This document shows, in pieces, positions 52,616 to 64,000 of a stretch of 64,000 nt of DNA. How positions within the stretch are numbered: position 1 is the first letter of the stretch; every line of letters starts with the position of its first letter. The stretch comes from Paragonimus skrjabini miyazakii. Taxonomy: Eukaryota; Platyhelminthes; Trematoda; Plagiorchiida; Troglotrematidae. The stretch lies in contig JTDE01000212.1 in the NCBI GenBank assembly GCA_014338405.1, forward strand, positions 162,090-226,089, written 5' to 3'. The notes under the pieces were generated by a model. That model worked only from the letters and a program-made list of their open reading frames with translations, was not told where the DNA came from and did not search any database. A program made the translations under genes and the position numbers.

Positions 52616-53129
52616 CAAGTGTCCAGCAGTCGATCGCGCCGTTTCTTTGTGACTTGTCACTGTGACTCGAGTTATATTTTGTGGTATGCACGTGCGTTTC
52701 ACAGACTTAACCCAGAATGTATTCGTTGGCTCGATTGCATAGTCGTCATTGCTTTATGTCTAGGTAAATAGTCCGGGACATGTTCGAGAATTCATGAACG
52801 ATTTAAATTTTGAATAGAGCAGACAAAATCTGACATTACACGATTTATGCTCGAGCAGAATTTGCTCCACCTCCATTGGTGTTTACTACAGTCCAGTTAA
52901 AACGCACAAAATTCCCAACCAGAAAACATTCATAAAAAGTCAAAGTTTAAAATCTGTCTGGTTGTTACCACGGCAGTATCCTCGTCACAAACAGTTCTTT
53001 TTGTACGTTCAAAATGAGGTAACGTTTTCTGAGTGCAGTGACCTCGGCATATCATATTAAACTTTTGTTTCAACTTGCGAAGTGAACAAGAAATGACTTA
53101 GATGAGTCATTCACACTTTGCTTCATCTA

Positions 53130-54110
53130 GTGACGTTTGGCAATGGAGGACGTTGGCCTCTTCCAAGGTTCTGTTGTCAAGTTGCCTGACTGAGTTATCA
53201 CTTGTTGAACCCATTTCTCTAAGTGTTCAGCGACCCTAGCTCCAAGCTGGCGCTCAGTTCAGCCGACATAGGATGCTTCAAAGCCACATTTGTATTCATA
53301 GATTACGCTTGATTTGGCGAACTGAGGCATCGGCTGTTTAACCCGTGGACGTGGGGATTTGGACCGTTCCGTATACGATCACTGACTTCGCAACAAAGAA
53401 CGTGCGGACAACAACTGACCTTAAGCGTTTTTCAACTATTCGACATACGTCATCTCCTCTGAACGGCAGTTGTGAACCTACTGTCATTCTGTGACCTAAG
53501 GATTGGGAATTGTTATGCACACTGTTTGTGTCGAATCTTGTTATATATCCTCTGGGATAACCGTTATCAAATAATGTCTGCTCCATTTAACGAAGTTCAT
53601 CTTTCAAGGTGTCACCGGCACAAAGTCGTCTGGCGCGGTCAAATAGCGTTCAAACGACACATTTGTAAACAACGATTCTACGTCCAGTGAGGCCATATGG
53701 TTGTCAGACATGCTGAGATATTCTAACAGCACGGCTAGATGAAAACTGTTTTTCAGGCAGTACTTTACTATAGAATCTCGAACCGGTTCCAATAATTTTG
53801 CCAACCATTTGGCCAGTTTGTGCTGTAGAGAGTTGGACATAACCAATATTGGTCTCAACGGAATTCCGAATTTTTGCACTTTTGGGAGCCCATACAGCTG
53901 AGAAATCTGACTTCCACATGGTTTGAGGCTTTTGAAAGTAGTGGTGTCTATAAAGTTAGCTTCAAGTAGCCACTAAACTTCTTTGCTAACCCGCTTTTCT
54001 AAGTCTGGGCTATCAGTTTTCTCGTTCATCACAAATCATGAACGATTTCTGAAGACTGAATCCTTTTTGATACCAAAGTCCACACGATCCGCTATTACTG
54101 TTCCATATTC
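53130..54110 (-). pseudogene. Penelope-like element relic: reverse transcriptase part and GIY-YIG endonuclease part
   Basis: On the minus strand, about 53960-53604 reads SQLYGLPKVQKFGIPLRPIL, then QHKLAKWLAKLLEPVRD and ASLDVESLFTNV, the N-terminal RT blocks of Penelope-like elements, with Asp in the catalytic motif A (D-V-x-S-L-F-T-N-V). Next comes a region with LPFRGDDVCRIVEKRLRSVV (about 53472-53413), the linker before the endonuclease. Then VIYEYKCGFEASYVG-stop-TERQLGARVAEHL (about 53310-53230) is the GIY-YIG domain, with the family's cysteine after Y-V-G replaced by a stop. RT motifs from B on, including the Y-x-D-D box, are missing between the two parts. The order matches known Penelope elements, but stops and an internal deletion make it dead. 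Confidence 0.78.
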
Positions 54111-54867
54111 TTTGTCATTGTCACGCGTGTTTAAGTGCATCCATGTGATCCCTTGTTAGGGGACATCTCTGATGGCTAGCAGTGGTTATAAACTGATGCT
54201 GAATATCGACGAGTTTTGTTTCGAACCAACTCTTATTATGTTCTGCACTGGCTGAGGCTCAGATGGTTGCTGATAGAAGTTCTCAGACTATGACTGTATC
54301 TTTCTAGCACTTAGTATGGTAGGGGAAATTTAAAAATTTTTAACCCAACGGAACGCCTTAAGCTGCGATTTGTCCATTTCTTCTGACGATGAAATTAACG
54401 GCATAATTCTCTGAGATTTAGTCATTTGTTCCTTAGCTAAATCATGATGCAAAGAATTTTCGAGTTAACCTGCAGTAGTTAGCCTAGTTATTTTCACAGC
54501 AGTTCAAAAAAGTCTTCGAACTTCACTCGACAAACAAAGAATAACCCATCAAGTAGGGATCGTTTGCTTGAGTACGTCGCGTGGTTTTGGGCCAGACGTT
54601 TTGTTTGTTCCAAATGAGTTAATATTAAACGACGCAGATACGTCTTTGACTGCTACAATCTTTTGCACGTAAGTGCTTACAGTAGCATTGAATGGGGGCG
54701 GTATTTTCAGTTATGGTGTAATTCAGGAGGTGGTCAGGGATTTAGTCAGTAGGGCTGCGTTGAACGGGCGTCCCACATCTGTCAGGATTACAACAAAGAA
54801 TAAATCTCATTGACGTTGAAAAGCAAACAGAGAAGGATATTCATGCTAGGAACTACTGAGTTCTTCG

Positions 54868-56241
54868 TGAAATAAATCTAGAAGCCAAATAATCATCCAG
54901 TGTTTTCTGAATTCACTTTTGCTGGAGATCTCCACTTTCTTTCCACCTTTGGCCATTCCCCTCCCGATTGCTGTGCTGGAATTATGTTCCCCCATAGACC
55001 CGTTCCAATTCATACATTTATTCTCGAAACGATCTCAGTATTTTTTCTAATCTTCTGATTCACACTTACAGAACACTAGGAATAACTGATATCTCGGTCA
55101 AAATACACATTAACAGCATTGTTACTTGTGTTTTATTATGTCACCCACCTCATTCCTTGGGTCGGTAGCGTCAACTATGTTGGCGTGCGGACAAATAATC
55201 GTCCTTTCTGCATTCGATTATATCTATTATCAATCCTAAATAATGAACTGATTTGCAGCACATGAATAATTCAACTTAATATTGCCGGATTTGAGTATAT
55301 TCCAATCGGCAGGCGACACTCCACGATAAAGTCGTTCAACCACACGTGTGTCAAATACATAATGACAGTGTGATCCAGATTCAGGCATGTGTCATACTTG
55401 TTGTGTTTTCGAGTTTTGTGCACTACACCAAATTCTCGCTAGGCAAAGCAGCTGGGAAGTTAATGGGGAAACCTGTATTGTGATTTACTCAAATCCAAGC
55501 AATCTACCGCCTGCATTGTAATTCTCGATAAAGTGTGCAATACAGCCACTATACTGTCGAAAGATTTGGTTTTCAAAATCTTGGTATATTCGCCGGCAGG
55601 CAGGTTACTTTTTGGTGAGGAATATATTCCAAGTCTAGTAGGTTTACGTTGGATCTAACAGAAATCGATAGAAATTCCACGAGAAACCAATTCCATGATT
55701 GTTCTATGTGCTCACCATTAGTTATCGCCTTTGATATTGCGTTTTAAATAAATATCTGAGCACTGTAGTTTAAATGTACGTTGTTTCTACTCCTCAGTCC
55801 AAAGAGGGCACGTAGTTCTTGATGTGTCTCTCGAATTTATGTTTCCTCCTTTTGGTTACTGCTTTTCATTTTCCGATTGGTAATCACAGTTTTCGCGAGA
55901 TTCAATCCTATTATATTAAACACAAACGTAAGCTCGATTTAAGTGACTGAAACCTCGGAATCGCTTTACCTGATTTGACATTTGCTGATGTTCACTCGCA
56001 GTTAGTCGTAGCTTTCAAATTCCCAGTCAGCTTTCCAAAGACGTAGTGTTGTACCCTAGTTTTGCATGTGCTAGATCTTATATAATGCTACACATCAATA
56101 ATCAGACCATCGTTCAAAAGTTAATGAATTTTGTGAGTTTAATTTGGAAGGAAGTCTTATTCATGGGGTTGTCGATTTGAGTTAATAGATCCGTTGTTCT
56201 TTCTCTTTTCGAGTCGATCGAGCGATCTAAGCACTACTCAC
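54868..56241 (-). repeat. Right arm of the large inverted repeat
   Basis: This is the reverse complement of 49371-50770 and ends at GCACTACTCAC (56231-56241). It is complete, with no N, and includes 54935-55248, which corresponds to the gap in the left arm. The inner boundary is near 54868, where similarity fades after CTAGAAGCCAAATAATCATC. No transposase or RT motif was seen in it. Confidence 0.9.
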
Positions 56242-59200
56242 AGACCTATTTGTCATACCGGTTTCGCGCTAACTTTGGTGTTTTTGACGTCACTTTCCGC
56301 CATCATGTTTTCTGTCGCCTATTTTTGCTCAATTCTGTTTGCTTATTTGTTGTTAAGTTCCTCTGAATAAATTGTGCCAGGGTGTATTTTGCTTACCAGC
56401 TTGAGTCTTATAACCTGAAACTTTTATTTGATGTGCTTTGTTTCCTTCTTTCCTTCTGCCTCTTGGTCTTCATTAGCACAATGATCTAAAGCAATCCTTT
56501 AGATAGATCTTGTTGCTCCGATTTTTTAGTTAATTGTAAACGTTTTCAAAGTTTAAGGGCGGCTATTTTCTCTTACAGACGTATGTTTATCTGTTGTCTG
56601 ATATCTCACTATGAAACTGGTGCGTGAATCATTAATGTTGTGTGACTTTTTGCAAGGTACGAGTTTATTTAAACAGTTTTGTGAAATCGTTCACTAATTT
56701 TATCAACACGTCTTTTTCGTAAATTCATGTTGAATCTTATGATCTGAGATTCTGAAATTTAATGTAAAAGAGTGGAGTTACTACCAACTATTTGTTCAAA
56801 GCTGCATTCTCTAAATGAACACTAGATCAGATGCCGTTTTGTAGAACACTATTATTTAAGCAATGAGAGGAATAACCAACTAATGCATTTCACTTACTCC
56901 ATGTTACAAAAGGGGAAATGTTTACTATCAACAGTCCCAAGGGCACTTTTAGGCGATGATCCGATTCAACCAGAAGAAACTTCTGTAATTTCCGTATCAT
57001 CTTTCTTTACACCTACTTATAACAAAAAAACAATAGCTAATGATAATTCGTGTAAAATAACGACCGTTTTTGTTAGTTAACAAATATTACCACATACTGA
57101 TAGGTTTTCAGTATAGTTCATATCCAAAGCCGCGCTAAATAATTTTTTTTAACACCTGCATAAATGTTCTTATCTTAACATCTTTCCAAAGATGTGTCCA
57201 AAAACACATCCCCGTTTTGTGTGTACAAGAAAGACGATTTTTACTTAAATTTTGACGTAAACTGAACCAATAAACTATTCAAGCTATTGTTTAACCGCTA
57301 TAAAACTGTGAAGAGAAGCAGTAGTTTTACAGTTGAACATTAATAAACAGAGGATTTGAGTCTAACTGCTAGAGACATCGTGCATTCATGAGACTAACTG
57401 GGTAGTAATTTCCTATTGATTACTATCGTGAGTTTGTGGAATTTACAAAATACTAACATTTATTTGAACTGCTTTTGCAGAAAAGCCACTCACGCTTGCG
57501 TTCTTATTCCTCTTTGAATTCGTCATGAAGGGATGGCAGCCTTATTGTTACACACTGGAACTCCAGCACACTCCACCGCCTGTCTGATTGGTATGCTCTT
57601 AGCGGAAGTAATATGGTCGAAAACTTACGTGTGCGTTTGACTAAGCCCAATATATGGTAGTGAAATATGATCGAGAAAAAACCTTCTAAGTTATTTATAC
57701 CCGGTATTGTGCAGTAAAGACTCCGTGGCACCTCTTTTAATCTTCTGGGAGAAGTAACCAAACTTAATCAGTTAGATATACTAGGTCGGTATCTTAGAAG
57801 ATGGAATTACGACTCTTAGCACCAAGTTTATCGGCATATAACTCATTTGGGTCGGCGAATTACCAGCATAAAACTTCCGCAAATGTTTACAAAAAATGTT
57901 TTTCATAGGTGAGTGAATTCTGTGGAAGCCTAAATTTGATTAATCTCAATACAACTCATTAACCTTTGAGCAAACGCTCAAAGTGATTAAATACATCAAT
58001 GAACAACCAACGGGTGCTCCTCTAATTTACTTACATGTAAAATTACTATTGGACCTGTAGAATCTGAAGGTTGTAATCGATAAACATTTTGTCATTGGAG
58101 GTTTATCAATGCGTCAAAGTCATTTCACAATAGGGTGGACATACAGCAAGTTCTGTTAGCTTTGGAAAGTTATAATTTTTTCTTCAAGTACAAAAGTGGG
58201 CTAAGAGCTTGGTAGTTTGCTCCCCTACCACCTAGAAATCAATACACAGAATATTTTTAGGGCTAAGTGAGAGTACACACGGTCAAGCAGCTACTTTTGA
58301 GTACGTTATACTTGCATCACATACTGGGGGTAGGAGTCGTTTATTTATGTTTTGGTTGACGATGAAAACTACTGACTTTAATTTGTGGACTCCCGTCGGA
58401 AGCGTTAACGTTGTACGGATAAATGTGCAGATTAGGTCGGATCTAAAGATCTCCACTATGTATGTTCGGTTCGTGAGGTTGGAATCACGCATAGCGAGAA
58501 TAACTTCAAGTAGGCCATTTTATGTAAAGTTCCTTAATACATCATGAAAATAATTCAGCTTGCCAACACATGTTTGTTCCATGTTCAATGCAGCCCCGTG
58601 AGTTTGACCGTTGTTACCTGAAAAAATTGTGATGTTTATTTGAAAGACATGTTGTACGGATGTTTGTCTCCTCACTTGTAACTTAATTTGTCAGAAATAT
58701 TCTCGACGATTTCACATAAGGCCGTTCTGCATGCCACAAATACTTATTCCTTAGGACTGTTTGCTTCCAATAACTCGTAGTAAAATGCTGATTTGCACTG
58801 AATAACAAAATGTTAACGTATTTCTCAACAAGCCAACATTACGTCAACCGGAATAAAATATAGATCTTTAACAAATTCACAACGAACGAGTGCAGATAGT
58901 GTTTGTTGGCTTTAAAAGTCGGCGTCACACATGGTTGAACCAAGAATCTGTCTTGTGTTGTTAGCAGAAACATTGTTTGAAGCTTTCTGGATTCTGCTGG
59001 AGATCTGCATTATTTGCCGAGTTCGAAATTACAAGAAACATTGGTACGAACGAACATTCATATTTACAAACTGTCGGCACACACTTCAAGTTCACTTGTC
59101 ATAAATCTGTCCGACAGTCGTAACGTATTTCAAATAAGTGGATCTGAATTATTTTAAAATAAACTTTGTAGATCTTAAAATGTAGGTGACAAAATCATAG

Positions 59201-62200
59201 GCCAGATGTAAACTAAGTAAGTACATATCATTGATAATACATAAGGTCAGCAAAATATTTGCTCTGTTCAGACATATCGCCGTCCTTGAACGATAATGGG
59301 CTAACTCTTACTAAGAGATCATGCGAAGCACAATACTGACCAATCGTAATTACAATGATGTAAAACTAACAGTGAAATGCCTTTCTAAAAATATCATAAC
59401 CAAGCATTCTTGTAAATACCATGCACAACACAGAAATTCATCCCTGTCAAAATTCAGTGTAAAATTCTGGAAGTTGTGAGTACAAACTGTGTTCGGTTAC
59501 AGTGTACAGTTCGGTAGAAAATTTGACGTGATACTTTCCTTGAAAACGTTTGAAAACATGCACTGTCGAGATATTACATGAAATACTACACATATTGGCT
59601 ACCGAAAACTGACCTACATTTCAGTGGTATACCGAGTCCGTTTTATAATTTTATCGACAGTGGCCGCAACGTAATATGATCTTCCACATTTAGTTTCGAG
59701 AGCAATGTGGTTTATCAGTTATACATCACAACCTGCCGATCATGATTTCGGACGTTTAGAAGTTTAACAACTTCAACAAATCTTTTCAACTTGCAAATAG
59801 ATTCGATGGTTTTATGTTTAGTAGAAGTGAGTGAATGCCACTCAACTTTCAGTTGCTCGTTTTCGAGACGAGTCACAGGGAGGAGTTAGCGGCCGTCTTT
59901 TGTAAAGCTTGGTGTTATTACGGCGTTCCCTCGTCTGTGAATAAAACTTATTTTATAACCCACGCCATGAGTTGGCTCCATAGGAATTAGTATTTGTGTA
60001 TTTGCTGGCAGGAATTCGAAAACAAAGCCGTTAACATAAATACGAATATTCTTTTGTTTGATAACGTACTAAATAACACGTTACAAAATAATCAACGTTG
60101 GTTCAACAAGTTTCCCACAAAGGATACAAAGTTGGAAATAGTGTATTGAGAATGACCAGAATTCACGCCAGACTAGAAGCTGCTCTGACAATTAGCAAAT
60201 GTATGCTGGTACGGACTTTTGCAATGGCTTTGTGATTATTTATTGTTATCCTGTGTCTCCTAGCAGAAACACCCAATTTGAACAGGCGGGTGCAGAATGA
60301 AGTGACGTTCAGTCAGGAACGGTAGCACCTGAGTGTATTACTAGTGATACACACCCACAACACAAATGTATCATTTTCTTCGATGAGAAGTGAACTTCCC
60401 TACATAACCGTTTTTAAATGTCCGGGATAAACAGGGCCGGACGAAGGATAAACAACAAATTTTTTCAGAAGCTAAGAGGAAAATGAATTGCTCAGCACTT
60501 TTCTTTGCAACTTCAAACTTACAGTCTCACAAGCGAAATGGTACACAGAAGTTTCTAACAACTTCCGCTGTTACAATTTCTAAATCATGGTTCAATAGAC
60601 TCATGAAGTCTAGGAACCCTGCATTATTCAGCAACTTCATCTAATTTGTTTTTAACATAATGAGAGTAATTCACCTTTGAAATTACTTCTCAACAATACA
60701 ACACTTTACAAGTAGGAAGCCATGATGGACCGCACCACTGACAGCATACCGTGGTGGCTTCTGTTGCCGGAATGTTGCAGTCCACACTGCGATCAATCTA
60801 GTTTTTTCCCTATTATGGCAATAAGTCCAAATAAAAAAGGCCTACTCTCGTTTATTTTCCAGTTACTCTTCGCGTGTACGACTTTGTTCACATACCAACC
60901 ATATCACGAATGTCAATATCGCCTTATTACTACTACCTTTACTCTAGAAATCATCTTCAAGGAAAAGCATGAATCGTGGACTCTAAACCCTTCACTATTC
61001 AGCTAACTTTATTAGCCCATGAAAATTAGAATGCGCGGACCTGCGTTGCAAACTACTTCAAATGAGTGAGTAGTTCAAATAATCCAATCATGTCTGGTTT
61101 TGTTCTTACACTCAAGTATGTTCACATATTTTTTTCGGTAAAACACTCTCAAAGAGACTAATTGTCCACACCTCTCGAGTATGGAAATGATTAGTGTATA
61201 TCTGTGAAAACAAACAATGAGACCCACAGTAGTTATCCTAAGTCAGGCAAAAGTCTGGTAACCATTCTATTGTTTTCAAACGCAATGCAGAATGTACAAG
61301 GCTAGAAATAATTATATATGGTCTCTCGTACTTTTGAATTATTCTAGTCAGTTGTAATGCAGAATCATCATTCTTTGCAAGAACACATTACTAAAATAAA
61401 CAACGTTTGATACACACAGCCCTGCTAGTGAAGCGTAGTAACATTATCACCAATACAAAGCCAGTAAATTGGATGCAGACTAAGGATTGGTTTAATTTAA
61501 ACTGCAGTATTCCAGACTATTCATTGCTCGCCCCCCTTTAAAAATAAACTAAATTTTTCTTGACTGTTGTGAACTGAACGAGTTTAAACTCTATTATTCG
61601 TTCTATGCCATTCTTGTTAGAGTGCACCTCATAGCTCCTCCTCAAATTCAACACGTTGCTAGTTTCAATTCAGTTTCATTGAGAGTATGCCCGATACGTT
61701 CTCTCTAGGAATTAAGTCAAAGCGATGCGTGATGTGTAGGCTACTGTTTGCATTGGTGTGATACACCGTTTGAGGCGTCGGCACGTTGAGAGTAAAAGCT
61801 TTCGACCTGCAGTCTAACAAACGAACGAAAAATTGGGATTCAATTGTGTTAGCACAGTAAATTGTGAGATGCCCTTCCTGTTGCTACTTCACGGAAATTC
61901 CCACCTAGAACCAGTGGATAATTTTTATTATATGTGTATGTAGTGGCCTGATTCTGTAGCTTGAGGCGGTAAATTATCCGAATGTTGGTTGTTTAATCTG
62001 TCTTTTCTGAATTCCTGGAAGTCATGCAGTCATAACGGTCATTTCACTCACGTAAGATTAAGCGTAATTGTGTCAGTAAGGGTAGCCACAGTAATAGTTT
62101 ACTGATGGTGTACGGTTAGGTAACTGCTGTACAATCGGTACGGATGCTACAAGATTCACTATCCCCTTTACTGTTGTATGGTCACCAGTTTACTCGAAGC

Positions 62201-64000
62201 TGACCGGAAAATCTTGTTTCCACCCATGCTAATTATTTTTTCTCAACACAAACCTAAGTTGTTTTCTTCAAAAATGAATCGAAAATCGTCTTGGATTTAT
62301 TAACCTTTTCCGCCTTCTTCTAAGTCAGTATTCTACCTATCTCTTGCTCTGCTAGTTGCTGTTCGCATGATGCGGTTAAACTCACAGTCTTGCGTTTATG
62401 TCATCTGATTCTGAGATTATTCAACTCGCAGCATTCAATTCCGAGTTGCAAATATCATTGTTAAGTGCACAATGCTCACTCAGCCGCGAGAGCATCTGTT
62501 GTTGTCAAAGCTAATTTTGGAACAACCCGTGTGCAATCGGGATTTTGTTCTATTGAAGTTTTGCCGTAGAGCAAAAACTCTACTAGCACTAAGTGATTCT
62601 TCAGTTTTGGGTGACTCATTTTCAGTCATTAATATTCCTGGAGCATTCTGACTAGGTAAAAGCAGTACTCATACAGAATATCGTTTTCTATTCTTGTCTC
62701 TCTATAATCCATGAATTTTCTAAAGAAAAAACTGAGCAAGTCGTTCTGATTATACTAATACCCGTTCACTTATTCAACGCGGGTTACACTAAACAGTAAT
62801 TTCCAGTTTCGGATTCATTATATATATGTATATATTTATATCGTTGCATTGTCTATTGTAGGTAAAGTATTAGAATACCAACATCAAAGTGTAGAACAAC
62901 TGCCAGTTAACTCGCCCTCCTAAACGAACCCCGTTTGACCTCACCGTAATCAATAGTGGGCACTAATTTAACAGCGACATTAGCCACACAAACACACGTT
63001 AACATTGGTAGCTCTTAGGCAGTCGACGGATGAGAACTGGCCTATGAAGCCTGAATCACACACCTAAAACGATGGTAAAAAACCGCGATCATTTTGGATT
63101 CCATTTTAAACATCCTGCACAATGAATCAGAACCAACCCACTCATATGGACATTCCAGTCAGTTCCACTGGGAATGACGCGTAAGATGTAGGTTCTGTTA
63201 CTCTTGCAACCGACCAGCTGCCTATACTATGGCTATGGTGTCCAGTTAGTGAGTTGTAATGAGTGTGAAACTGGAGCTGGTTGCACCCCATTTGAGTGAT
63301 GTTTATTGTGCGACAGCCAGAGCCACAAGCGCCTACCGGCAACTCGAAAGAGTAAAAAAATAACACTCTCAAGATACAAACTGCAAAATTGCACTTCCCC
63401 ACTGTATTCAGTAAAACCAAACTCATCCAAAGTCGGTTAACGGTTTCGTTAACAAGTTTCAAATTGCACAACCTTGTTTTCAAATCTTGAATGAACTCGG
63501 TGCAAGTTTTGTTCTAAACGCCTATGGTTTGTAGCAAATCTAACAAGCTATCTACATGATGTCTTTAGTGCAACTATGTAGACTAACGACAGATGTCAAT
63601 CAGTCTTTGTTATGTGGTTATCTAGGTTGTTGGTGTGTTATTGTGTGTTATCGTTGAGGCAACCCAGACAAGCACGATTTTGAAGGTCAAGCCACCTGTA
63701 TTGGGGTTTAGACAAAACATCTGTTCAGTTGCTCTTGCACCAACTGTTGTTGTTGTTTTGTTTCTTGACCGGACTGGCCTGGGCTACTTAATCTCTTGTG
63801 TGCTATGTGGAATCATCAACTGATATCTTCTGTTGCAAGCAATTGTACAAATGATTTTGTCACCTACGGTTATTGCATTACATCTTTCACTATCAGTAAC
63901 AAATGCCAGTGTTGAGGGGAGCACAGTTTACGGCTGATCAAACGTTGAACAAAATGCTGGTAAGATTGTCTCGAGTAGTCTTCTGGGATGTATTTTGTCA
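56242..64000. other. No recognised gene
   Basis: This is 7.8 kb of AT-rich DNA. Open frames are short; the longest (63483-63142 minus, 113 codons; 61006-60722 plus, 94 codons) show no domain or splice context I trust. An AT-rich run lies near 62818-62842. It is probably intergenic or intronic to a gene beyond the window. Confidence 0.5.
62818..62842. repeat. AT-rich simple repeat
   Basis: TATATATATGTATATATTTATAT, an imperfect TA run. Confidence 0.8.

Larger units (their letters stand above)
50771..54867. other. Loop between the inverted repeat arms
   Basis: About 4.1 kb contains a possible tRNA-like segment (51586-51655), a diverged tRNA-derived repeat (52500-52615) and a Penelope relic (53130-54110). 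A 132-codon plus-strand frame (52098-52496) has no recognised domain and is probably chance. The rest shows nothing I recognise. Confidence 0.6.

Noticed and set aside
1..64000. CRISPR arrays, operons, ribosome binding sites, bacterial-type elements
   Set aside because: The sequence is clearly that of an intron-rich animal genome, and no regularly spaced direct repeats were seen.

Overview
The window looks like an AT-rich eukaryotic (metazoan) genome, not bacterial. There are no dense ORFs or operons, but there are GT-AG-bounded exons separated by kilobase introns, tRNA-derived SINE-like repeats and decayed Penelope-like retroelements. This combination, plus one possible 32-35 nt intron, fits a parasitic flatworm (fluke or tapeworm). 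I infer that from style and cannot name the species.

The main gene lies on the minus strand and fills the left three quarters of the window. Six phase-compatible exons (46545-46038, 28535-28432, 24695-24515, 12586-12308, 9730-9509, 2104-1555) join into at least 614 codons. The predicted product has a signal peptide, two Ig-like domains, one thrombospondin type-1 (TSP1) domain, one transmembrane helix and the start of a cytoplasmic tail. This is the architecture of the netrin receptor UNC5. The ZU5, UPA and death-domain exons would lie beyond position 1, outside the window. The gene spans more than 45 kb, with introns of about 17.5, 3.7, 11.9, 2.6 and 7.4 kb. Two near-identical CCAAT motifs lie about 90-120 bp upstream of the start codon.

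Layout: 1-1300, no recognised gene; 1300-1590, an extra open frame that may continue the UNC5 tail; 1555-46545, UNC5. Its introns hold a decayed copy of the TSP1 exon (about 11150-11340), a cluster of four tRNA-derived repeats including a near-perfect hairpin (25117-26180), a further repeat fragment (36035-36100) and Penelope-like reverse transcriptase relics (30425-32560). 46546-49370 holds the putative promoter and otherwise nothing recognised. 49371-56241 is a large inverted repeat, with arms of about 1.4 kb that are almost identical, a roughly 4.1 kb loop containing another Penelope relic, and an assembly gap in the left arm. I recognise no gene in 56242-64000.

Most short open frames in the window are chance frames in AT-rich non-coding DNA.
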